DNA of 12,280 bases, from positions 1-12,280 of the forward strand of contig CALVJC010000031.1 of assembly GCA_944331945.1 (NCBI GenBank), in the 5' to 3' direction. Source of the stretch: an uncultured Bacilli bacterium (GTDB taxonomy: Bacteria; Bacillota_I; Bacilli_A; RF39; UBA660). The notes under the pieces are model-generated. The model saw only the letters and a list, made by a program, of their open reading frames with translations, was not told where the DNA came from and searched no databases. Position numbers and translations under genes: made by a program. Positions 7,099-12,280 of the stretch are shown here, piece after piece (position 1 is the stretch's first letter; every line of letters begins with the position of its first letter).

Positions 7099-9615
7099 AT
7101 GAAAACAAAAGAAGAAATGAAACAAGAAATTTTATTATTGGTAAGAAAAGAAAAACAAAATTATTTGTCATTAAAGCAAGCCATGAAGATTCGCTCTTTT
7201 CAAGAAAAAGATCAATTCCAAGAAGCTCTTTTGGAATTGGAGTTAGAGGAGAAAATCTACGAAAAGAAAGGAAAAGAATTTTTACCTGTGTCATCGAATC
7301 AACATCTTGATAAAGTTGTTTTGCAGGGGAAAGATCTCTTTTTGGAAAAGACAGGCACCAAAGTCGATCCGTCTTTCCGTGGTTCGGCTCTTCTTTTTCC
7401 AAATGATCTTGTTCTTGTAAGCGGAGATGATTCTGTCCATTTAGAACAAATTATCAAGCGCGATTATGCCAGTATCGTTCCTTTTCTTCTAAAACAATTA
7501 GAGGAAAAGCCCCTACACTATAAGCAGATCCGCGCTTTTTTTCTAGCGAAAACAAAAAAGCAACAGATAGAACTGATTCAAAAATTAAAAGAATTAGAAC
7601 TAGAAGGAAAGATTTATCGAACGGATAATACTTATACTTCTTTCCCGAAGGATTGCTATCTTACAACATTACAATGTTCTTCTTCGAATACTCCTTATTT
7701 TTTAACGGATGATGAGAAAAGGCATATTGTCAAAGAAGAAGAATTAAATGGAGCTTTCCCAAATGATACTATTGTAGTAAAGAAAAAAGGAAAACAGATT
7801 ATTAAGGTTTTAAAAAGAGGTCAAGAAAAATTTGTCTTAGAGGTGGAAGAAAAAGATGGGGTCAAACACTTAAAACCAGTCTTAGTACCGGGAGCGAATC
7901 AAGTGAAAGTACGAATTAGTTCCAATGATATGAAACATCTCGTGGATGGGGATCGTATTACAGTGCATATTGGAACGAAACAGTATGATAACAATTGTTT
8001 TGAAGGACATTTCTTGGAGCGCATTGGACATAAAAATGATCCCAATACCCTTCTTGCTTCGATCGCTATTAGTAAGGGGTTCCCTATTTCTTTTAGTGAA
8101 GCAGCGATAAAAGAAGCACAAAGCCTACCTCATGAAGTAACCGATGAAGAAGTGAAATCAAGAGTGGATTTAAGAGGAGAAACGATTTTTACGATTGATT
8201 GTCCGACCACCAAAGATATGGATGACGCGGTTAGTTTAAAGAAATTAGACAATGGACATTATTTATTAGGGGTCCATATCGCTCATGTCAGTCACTATAT
8301 TAAACCTTGGATGAAGCTTTATCAAGAAGCCTATCAACGTGGCACTTCCCTTTATTTATTAGATACAGTAAACCCTATGTTTCTTCATTCGATCTCCAAT
8401 GGAATTTGTTCTTTGAATCCTAAGGTGGATCGATTGACGAAAACCTGTCAGATGGAAATTGATCCACAAGGAAAAATTGTTGATTATCGTATTTTTGACT
8501 CGTGTATTCATTCGAGAATCAAAATGGATTATGATTCCGTGAATGAAATTTTAAGAGGAGAAAAAGGAAAAGAGGAATACTCCCCTTTCCAAAAAGATCT
8601 GTTTCTCATGAAAGAATTATCGGATATTATTGATCAAAGAAAATATCAAAATGGTTATTTGCCCTTCTCTTCGAATGATATTGAAGCTGTTTTTAATGAA
8701 GATGGCTCGGTTTTAAATTTCCAAGCCGTCAATCAAGCAGAAGCTGGTAGAATCATTGAAAATTTCATGATTTATGCGAATTGTTGTGTCGATAACTATT
8801 TAAAATGGATGCCTTTCGCTTCGATTCATCGCATTCATGAAGAAATTGGCCATGAAAATGTTTTAAAAGCCCTTGAAAAGTTGAAAAAGCTTAATTTTAA
8901 GATTAAAAATAGTCAAAAAGAAAATGATAAGTTACTGCTACAAAGTATTTTAAATGATTATAAAGATTCTAGTTATTATCCAATTGTATCAAAAATTATT
9001 TTAACTTCGTTAGCAAGAGCGGAATATTCTACAGAAGATGATATTGGCCATTTTGGATTAGGACTAAAAGATTACACTCACTTTACTTCGCCCATTCGCC
9101 GCTTCCCAGATTTACAAGTAGAAACCCTACTGGATGCCTATCAAGAAAATAAAAAGCAAAGTGAATTTCTTTCGCAAGAACAAATGCAAGCGATTTGTGA
9201 ACATTGTTCTTATATGGAACGGCAAGCCGATCTAGCAGAACAAGAAGCACTTCATTTAAAAATGCTAGAATATGTGAATCAACATCAAGAAAAATATTAT
9301 CATGCCCTTGTAACCGAAGTAGGTCCTACTAGAGCCCTTCTTACTACTTCGAATCATATTCCCGGTTATTTGGATTATTCCAATTTAAAAGGAAATGTCT
9401 TTTTCTGTAGTTCGAGAGATTACTTAAAGAACAAACAAAATCAAGTCGTATTAAAAGTTGGAGATGAACTGTTGGTTAGGGCCAAAAATTCAGATTATCA
9501 AGAATTAAAAGTCAATTTTGCTTTTGAAAAAAATTTAACGATGGAAAAAGAGCAACGCAAAGGCGCTACCGCTTTAAAAGTTTATCAAAAACGAAAAATA
9601 CCTGCTAACTTTTAG
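7099..9615 (+). CDS. rnr: Ribonuclease R (RNB-family 3'-5' exoribonuclease)
   Basis: Processive 3'-5' exoribonuclease that degrades structured RNA, including rRNA and tmRNA-linked mRNA. It is 838 residues from ATG 7099. In order: an N-terminal winged-helix region (about 1-70), cold-shock/OB domains (about 130-350), the RNB catalytic domain and a C-terminal S1 RNA-binding domain (about 732-812) with a Lys-rich tail. The RNB magnesium site is intact: TIDCPTTKDMDDAV places Asp367, Asp373, Asp375 and Asp376 with the spacing of the E. coli catalytic aspartates. HFTSPIRRFPDL (661-672) is the second signature. The start at 7099 is chosen because AGGAGG (7087-7092) precedes it; an in-frame GTG at 7036 would run through the leader hairpin and lacks a ribosome binding site. 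The usual neighbours smpB, ssrA and secG are absent here. The S1 part is divergent. Confidence 0.95.
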   Translation: MKTKEEMKQEILLLVRKEKQNYLSLKQAMKIRSFQEKDQFQEALLELELEEKIYEKKGKEFLPVSSNQHLDKVVLQGKDLFLEKTGTKVDPSFRGSALLFPNDLVLVSGDDSVHLEQIIKRDYASIVPFLLKQLEEKPLHYKQIRAFFLAKTKKQQIELIQKLKELELEGKIYRTDNTYTSFPKDCYLTTLQCSSSNTPYFLTDDEKRHIVKEEELNGAFPNDTIVVKKKGKQIIKVLKRGQEKFVLEVEEKDGVKHLKPVLVPGANQVKVRISSNDMKHLVDGDRITVHIGTKQYDNNCFEGHFLERIGHKNDPNTLLASIAISKGFPISFSEAAIKEAQSLPHEVTDEEVKSRVDLRGETIFTIDCPTTKDMDDAVSLKKLDNGHYLLGVHIAHVSHYIKPWMKLYQEAYQRGTSLYLLDTVNPMFLHSISNGICSLNPKVDRLTKTCQMEIDPQGKIVDYRIFDSCIHSRIKMDYDSVNEILRGEKGKEEYSPFQKDLFLMKELSDIIDQRKYQNGYLPFSSNDIEAVFNEDGSVLNFQAVNQAEAGRIIENFMIYANCCVDNYLKWMPFASIHRIHEEIGHENVLKALEKLKKLNFKIKNSQKENDKLLLQSILNDYKDSSYYPIVSKIILTSLARAEYSTEDDIGHFGLGLKDYTHFTSPIRRFPDLQVETLLDAYQENKKQSEFLSQEQMQAICEHCSYMERQADLAEQEALHLKMLEYVNQHQEKYYHALVTEVGPTRALLTTSNHIPGYLDYSNLKGNVFFCSSRDYLKNKQNQVVLKVGDELLVRAKNSDYQELKVNFAFEKNLTMEKEQRKGATALKVYQKRKIPANF

Positions 9616-9640
9616 GATAAGAAGTTTTTCTTATCTTTTT
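9616..9640 (+). terminator. Terminator of rnr
   Basis: GATAAGAA (9616-9623), the 4-nt loop GTTT, TTCTTATC (9628-9635) and a run of five T (9636-9640): a perfect 8-bp stem starting right after the rnr stop codon. It touches the stop codon of the convergent gene on the other strand. That strand lacks a T run after the stem, so it serves mainly rnr. Confidence 0.9.
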
Positions 9641-10025
9641 AATTATTGAATCGTAATAAGTAACCATCGGGATCTTGAATTAAAAACTCTTGATCTTCAT
9701 AGATGGTTCCATTCACTTCATATTGATTGACCATCCATTCTTTAAAGAAGATAATGTTCTTCTTTTTTAATTGTTTATAATACTCTTCTAGATTTAAAAT
9801 AGTCATACTGAGATTGATTCCTCTTCCAAAAGGATATTCTAACTTTCCTGTATTCCAATGATCGTTGATTTCTTCAATCATAATTTGATTGCCTTCTAAT
9901 TCTAGAAAAGCAAATTTATCTTCTTTCCGTTCATATTTTATTTGAAATCCTAAGGTCTGATAAAATTCTTTACTCTTTTTAATGTTCGTTACACTTAGCT
10001 CAGGAATTAAGGAATTAAATGTCAC
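9639..10025 (-). CDS. VOC-family (glyoxalase/bleomycin-resistance fold) protein
   Basis: A small protein of the vicinal oxygen chelate superfamily, 128 residues, the usual length for a one-chain pair of beta-alpha-beta-beta-beta modules. The first module begins LIPELSVTNIKKSKEFYQTLGF, the classic opening of this fold, and the second ends DPDGYLLRF. Family members include glyoxalases, ring-cleavage dioxygenases and drug-binding (bleomycin-resistance type) proteins. The sequence resembles the drug-binding subgroup more than metal enzymes, but I cannot assign a substrate. The start is GTG at 10025, preceded by AGAGGTG with a 5-nt spacer; there is no better ATG. Monocistronic as far as can be seen, convergent with rnr. 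Confidence 0.85.
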   Translation of the reverse strand: MTFNSLIPELSVTNIKKSKEFYQTLGFQIKYERKEDKFAFLELEGNQIMIEEINDHWNTGKLEYPFGRGINLSMTILNLEEYYKQLKKKNIIFFKEWMVNQYEVNGTIYEDQEFLIQDPDGYLLRFNN

Positions 10026-10208
10026 TATAACACCTCTTTCTTTTTTTAATTTTATGATATGTGCTGTAAGAATCGTATAGGAACTGATATAATTGTTTTT
10101 TCAGTTTTGAGTCTTTTTAACATATTGATAAATAACAGCATCCGCTTCTTATTTTTTCTCCTACCCTTTCTTTGTACTCTTTATAAAATTTAAGTAAAAT
10201 TTCGATAT

Positions 10209-10748
10209 TTATTTTCCTTTTTGTAATTCATTCATTATTTTATCTAAGCTAGAAAAATCAATAAAGTTGACCTTTTTATTATAAGTTTCGATCATGGCTC
10301 TATCTTCCGCTTTTTGCTTTTCTTCTGGTAAATTTTTCACTGCATGATAAAGCAATTTGAGCATGGTTCTATGAACAAAATTTAATTTTGCATAATCAAT
10401 GGCTCCTCTTAAATAAAATATTTTGGCTCTTTCAAAGACTTCTTTGGTTAGCTGTCTTTTTATATTGTTATTTATATTATTTTTATTTACTTCATCGGTT
10501 GGATCTGCAAGCCCGACCGTGGCAATGATAATCTTTTTCTTTGATATATTGTTTAATGCTTTTAGGGTTTTCGCCATTCCTAAAACTCCTCCTGCATATA
10601 ATCCTCCTAAGTAAATAATCGTATCATACTTATTTATTTCTTTGATCGTTTTAAAAGACCTTGCTTCGATATTCGTTCTTCTTGAAAGCTCTTCGGCATA
10701 TCGTTTCGTAGCCCCATAATGAGAACCATAAATAATGATATCACTCAT
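10209..10748 (-). CDS. Flavodoxin-family protein (HemG-like flavodoxin domain)
   Basis: FMN-binding flavodoxin-fold protein of 179 residues. It opens with a beta strand followed by GSHYGATKRYAEEL (8-21), which supplies the phosphate-binding loop pattern S-x-x-G-x-T at residues 9-14. YDTIIYLGGLYAGG near 45-58 and FYLRGAIDYAKL in the second half match the clade of bacterial flavodoxin-domain proteins related to HemG-type protoporphyrinogen oxidase; its electron partner is unknown here. The chosen start is ATG 10748, placed 5 nt after GGAGG; an ATG four codons upstream overlaps that ribosome binding site and is rejected. It is the last gene of a minus-strand operon with the small frameshifted gene (stop at 10762) and the 66-residue membrane protein. 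No clear terminator follows within the next 180 bp. Confidence 0.88.
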   Translation of the reverse strand: MSDIIIYGSHYGATKRYAEELSRRTNIEARSFKTIKEINKYDTIIYLGGLYAGGVLGMAKTLKALNNISKKKIIIATVGLADPTDEVNKNNINNNIKRQLTKEVFERAKIFYLRGAIDYAKLNFVHRTMLKLLYHAVKNLPEEKQKAEDRAMIETYNKKVNFIDFSSLDKIMNELQKGK

Positions 10749-10761
10749 AAAGACCTCCATT

Positions 10762-10915
10762 TTATATTCGCTTTTTAAATACTAGAATTGCTTTTGCCGT
10801 TCCGGCAATTGACATAGTAATTAATTCATATCCATTTTGTAACATTTCATTGGCTTGTTCTTCTATCTTTTTCATCTGCTTTGGGGGAATATTCGATTAC
10901 AAGTGTTTTATACAT
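10762..10915 (-). pseudogene. Frameshifted DUF4177-like small gene, about 50 residues if repaired
   Basis: An AGGAGG site precedes ATG 10915 by 7 nt, a good start. The frame reads MYKTLVIEYSPKADEK and then runs into TGA in the same frame. Dropping one A from the run of five A (T on the plus strand, 10868-10872) restores an unbroken frame, IEEQANEMLQNGYELITM and then AGTAKAILVFKKRI, ending at TAA 10762-10764 just before the flavodoxin gene. The repaired 50-residue product has the short beta-alpha-beta pattern and the NGYELITM-type motif of DUF4177 proteins (usually written as a GWELV motif), of unknown function. Either a recent inactivating indel or a sequencing error in a homopolymer. The ribosome binding site and spacing within the operon suggest it was, or is, a working gene. 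The direction of the shift (+1) does not fit common -1 slippage. Confidence 0.7.
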
Positions 10916-10942
10916 TTTCATACCTCCTATTTCTTATATCAA

Positions 10943-11143
10943 TTACTTATGATTATCCTTTTTTGAAATATATAGGATTAATAATATAATTCCAATTAAA
11001 TTAATTCCTATGGATAAACCTAGTAGTAATCCTGAACTAAATTCACCAAATGGTGTCGTTTCTTTACTACAAAAGAAAATATACGCTAAATACAATACAT
11101 TTCCTAATATGATCATCAATATTCCAGTCTTTCCGTTACTCAT
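10943..11143 (-). CDS. Small two-helix membrane protein, 66 residues
   Basis: Unrecognised hypothetical protein. It has two strongly hydrophobic segments, about residues 7-24 and 38-60, joined by a short polar loop (KETTPFGEF), and ends in the positive tail SKKDNHK. It is likely a membrane hairpin with the tail in the cytoplasm. The ATG at 11143 follows GGAGG with a 6-nt gap. It is the first gene of the operon with the DUF4177-like gene and the flavodoxin gene (next start 28 nt after its stop), with a promoter just upstream. The association suggests a small membrane or redox-linked module, but no function can be given. Confidence 0.75.
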   Translation of the reverse strand: MSNGKTGILMIILGNVLYLAYIFFCSKETTPFGEFSSGLLLGLSIGINLIGIILLILYISKKDNHK

Positions 11144-11178
11144 ATCTATCCTCCATTCAATTTACTATTTATAAAATG

Positions 11179-11187
11179 ATTATATCA
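11179..11187 (-). promoter_or_regulatory. Extended -10 promoter of the flavodoxin operon
   Basis: Minus strand TGATATAAT, a perfect TATAAT with the TGn extension, 36 nt upstream of the 66-residue gene. The -35 region is poor, as is common for extended -10 promoters. Confidence 0.65.
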
Positions 11188-11304
11188 AAAAAAATAAAGT
11201 TTAAAGAGGTAAAAAAAGTTTTTTATGTTTATTCGTTTTTGATCAACCTGGGCTAACCTCAACAATTTTTTTGCGTCTTCTTTTATCTTGACGTATTAAA
11301 ACAT

Positions 11305-11332
11305 AGAAAAAGCAACTATTTTAGGTTGCTTT
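11305..11332 (-). terminator. Terminator, copy 1 of the duplicated module
   Basis: Minus strand AAAGCAAC and GTTGCTTT form an 8-bp stem around an 8-nt loop, followed by a T run (TTTTTC). It lies about 150 nt downstream of the 139-residue gene and probably ends its transcript. It is related in sequence to the hairpin at 12013-12039. Confidence 0.7.
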
Positions 11333-11351
11333 AATATTCTATTTGAAAATA

Positions 11352-11403
11352 CCTTTGTTTTGATGTGAACCCTGTTTGGTAGACATCAAAATAAAGGCTT
11401 TTT
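11352..11403. repeat. 15-bp inverted repeat with T run (bidirectional terminator or insertion remnant)
   Basis: Arms 11352-11366 and 11383-11397 match at 14 of 15 positions (the exception would be a G-U pair), around a 16-nt loop. On the plus strand CTTTTT follows directly (11398-11403), so it looks like a strong terminator, with a weaker T run on the minus strand. The arm pairs ending GATGT/ACATC with internal AACCC resemble ends of some insertion sequences, but I cannot confirm that. Confidence 0.65.
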
Positions 11404-11482
11404 ATCGTTTGCAAATTTGAGTAAGTTTGAATAGATTTGAATTATTTTTATAAAAAATTACTAAAATATTACTAAAATTTTT
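11393..11482. repeat. AT-rich att-like tail, copy 1
   Basis: A long shared segment with copy 2 (12151-12263): AAAG(G)CTTTTTAT, then TTTGAGTAAG, TTTGAATAGA and TTTGAATTAT in sequence, then two perfect tandem 11-mers ATTACTAAAAT (11457-11467 and 11468-11478). Compared with copy 2 it lacks 20 bp, with the gap lying between two ATTTGA words. Such short directly repeated sites resemble integrase arm-type binding sites (inference). Confidence 0.75.
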
Positions 11483-11902
11483 TTATTTACTTTCTGCTTT
11501 TGGCTTTTTTTCATGAAATATCCAAGCGCCTACAAAACTAACCAAAGCAAGAACTATCCACAAAAATCTAAATTTCATTATAGCAATTGAGAAAGCTCCG
11601 ACATCATTATACTTTCCACCACCATCATTTAAAAGTTGATTAAGGCAATCCTCTTCATTGTTAACATGATCACAATAACATGTACTTCTAATAGCTTGGC
11701 AATCATTTGTTTCAAGATAATCCCAATATGTATCATAAGTTTTATATGTATCGGGATTTTGAACATTTTTAAATACTTCGTTTGATCCATCATATCCTGA
11801 AATTGTTTTTTTAACATCATTTAATTGATAAAATCCAACAATAGATACAATTGAAAATACACAACCAATAATAATACATAATAAGAATGATTTCTTTTTC
11901 AT
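11483..11902 (-). CDS. Membrane-anchored protein with cysteine-bearing outer domain, 139 residues
   Basis: Unrecognised. The N-terminus MKKKSFLLCIIIGCVF begins a hydrophobic helix (about 5-25) acting as signal or anchor. A polar region of about 85 residues (26-108) probably lies outside the membrane; it is rich in Tyr, Asp and Asn and has four cysteines close together (68, 75, 77, 86), suited to disulfides or metal. A second helix (about 111-129) is followed by the basic tail HEKKPKAESK. Both termini should be cytoplasmic. ATG 11902 follows GAGGAG at good spacing, with a promoter directly upstream. It sits alone between two copies of a noncoding att-like module, so it is probably cargo of a mobile or formerly mobile element. 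Its base composition is close to that of its surroundings. Confidence 0.8.
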   Translation of the reverse strand: MKKKSFLLCIIIGCVFSIVSIVGFYQLNDVKKTISGYDGSNEVFKNVQNPDTYKTYDTYWDYLETNDCQAIRSTCYCDHVNNEEDCLNQLLNDGGGKYNDVGAFSIAIMKFRFLWIVLALVSFVGAWIFHEKKPKAESK

Positions 11903-11919
11903 ATTTACTCCTCACCTTT

Positions 11920-11948
11920 ATAATATAGTATACTACTTTTTTAGTAAA
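11920..11948 (-). promoter_or_regulatory. Promoter of the 139-residue gene with palindrome
   Basis: Minus strand -35 TTTACT (11948-11943), a 17-bp spacer and -10 TATTAT (11925-11920), 18 nt before the ATG. The perfect 10-bp palindrome TAGTATACTA (11926-11935) abuts the -10 inside the spacer and could be an operator. Confidence 0.6.
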
Positions 11949-12012
11949 AATAAAATATCTTATACAAAATTTCAAATTACTATTTGTTGTTTAGATAATT
12001 ATATTTTTAAAA

Positions 12013-12039
12013 GAAAAAAGCAACCATTTCTGATTGTTT
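12013..12039 (-). terminator. Terminator after the tRNA-Met fragment, copy 2 of the duplicated module
   Basis: Minus strand CAATCA, the loop GAAA and TGGTTG form a 6-bp stem with one G-U pair, then CTTTTTTC. It lies 13 nt after the CCA end of the tRNA fragment, the position expected for the original tRNA terminator. Confidence 0.7.
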
Positions 12040-12051
12040 TGATATTCTAAT

Positions 12052-12096
12052 TGGTAGCGAGAGGGGGAGTCGAACCCTCGACCTTTCGGGTATGAA
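12052..12096 (-). pseudogene. 3' half of an elongator tRNA-Met(CAT) gene, probable attachment site
   Basis: The minus strand reads from the anticodon loop to the end of a tRNA: TTCATAC (loop with anticodon CAT at 12094-12092), CCGAA, AGGTC, a T arm with loop TTCGACT and the acceptor end TCTCGCTACCA. TTCATACCCG, AGGTCG and GCTACCA are typical of bacterial elongator tRNA-Met. Upstream of the anticodon loop the sequence changes to a T run and unrelated DNA, so the anticodon stem, D arm and 5' acceptor are missing. A clean break in the anticodon loop is characteristic of tyrosine-recombinase integration. The T stem carries one A-C mismatch. Confidence 0.8.
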
Positions 12097-12133
12097 AAAA
12101 AAGCTCTAATTAGTAATATGATGTAAAATATCA

Positions 12134-12160
12134 AAAAAGCCTTTATTTTTAAAGCTTTTT
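12134..12160. terminator. Palindromic hairpin beside the tRNA fragment, both strands
   Basis: AAAAAGC (12134-12140) pairs with GCTTTTT (12154-12160), and after one bulged C, TTT pairs with AAA. T runs flank it on both strands, so it could end transcription either way. It is the counterpart of the hairpin at 11352-11403 in the other copy. Confidence 0.55.
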
Positions 12161-12263
12161 ATTATTTGTAAAATTTGAGTAAGTTTGAATAGATTTGATT
12201 AAATATAAGTAAATTTGAATTATTTTTTATAAAAAATAACTAAAATATAACTACAAATTTTTT
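12151..12263. repeat. AT-rich att-like tail, copy 2
   Basis: Counterpart of 11393-11482. It keeps the full set of short repeats: TTTGAGTAAG, TTTGAATAGA, TTTGATTAAA, then AAGTAAATTTGAATT, then ATAACTAAAAT (12236-12246) and a diverged ATAACTACAAAT (12247-12258). It lies on the side of the tRNA-Met fragment away from the CCA end, where an integrated element would begin. No open reading frame is visible from here to the right edge. Confidence 0.75.
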
Positions 12264-12280
12264 ATAGATATTTAATCAAT

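Larger units (their letters stand above)
11144..11482. other. Noncoding stretch with promoter, hairpins and att-like tail
   Basis: About 340 bp without a gene. From left: the operon promoter (11179-11187), about 90 bp with a short open frame of doubtful meaning (11243-11305, minus), a terminator (11305-11332), a long inverted repeat (11352-11397) and the first copy of the AT-rich tail (11393-11482) that abuts the stop codon of the 139-residue gene. Confidence 0.7.

Noticed and set aside
10026..10208. Short frame after the flavodoxin gene that looks protein-like (EILLKFYKEYKERVGEKI)
   Set aside because: It has no start codon or ribosome binding site and ends after about 30 codons. Nothing recognisable is found in this 183-bp gap.
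1..12280. CRISPR array, toxin-antitoxin pair or complete insertion sequence
   Set aside because: No regularly spaced repeats with unique spacers, no transposase frame and no recognisable toxin or antitoxin were found on either strand.

Overview
The window looks like an AT-rich, low-GC Gram-positive chromosome of the Bacilli/Firmicutes type. The basis is strong AGGAGG-type ribosome binding sites, sigma-A promoters, GTG as an occasional start, a glmS ribozyme ahead of glmS, and TGA used as a true stop (at the end of pepF), which argues against the Mycoplasma code. I cannot name the genus.

Layout. Positions 1-1783 (minus strand) hold most of a CopA-type copper P-type ATPase whose C-terminus lies off the left edge. 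A terminator separates it from a two-gene unit, also minus: pepF (M3 oligoendopeptidase, 2609-4402) and an unrecognised 255-residue cytosolic protein (1873-2640) whose start overlaps the end of pepF by 32 nt. Upstream of pepF is a gene-poor stretch with a possible scrap of a second PepF C-terminus, then tRNA-Arg(CCG). The tRNA is divergent from glmS across a compact double promoter. glmS has a complete glmS self-cleaving ribozyme in its leader, and its true start (5179) lies downstream of that ribozyme. rnr (RNase R) follows on the same strand with its own putative promoter and a terminator-like hairpin just before its ribosome binding site, and it ends in a clear terminator.

From 9639 to the right edge everything is minus strand and accessory in character: a VOC/glyoxalase-fold protein, a small operon (66-residue membrane protein, a frameshifted approximately 50-residue DUF4177-like gene, a flavodoxin-family protein), and a 139-residue two-helix membrane protein with a cysteine-bearing outer domain.

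The right end carries the most unusual structure. It has the 3' half of an elongator tRNA-Met(CAT) gene broken at the anticodon loop. It also has two diverged copies of one noncoding module (hairpin terminator, then an AT-rich tail with tandem short repeats) on either side of the 139-residue gene. The best reading is the edge of an integrative element inserted in tRNA-Met and continuing beyond the window, next to the remains of an earlier event at the same site. No defence system, CRISPR array or complete mobile element is visible, and most of the left 9.6 kb is ordinary housekeeping DNA.
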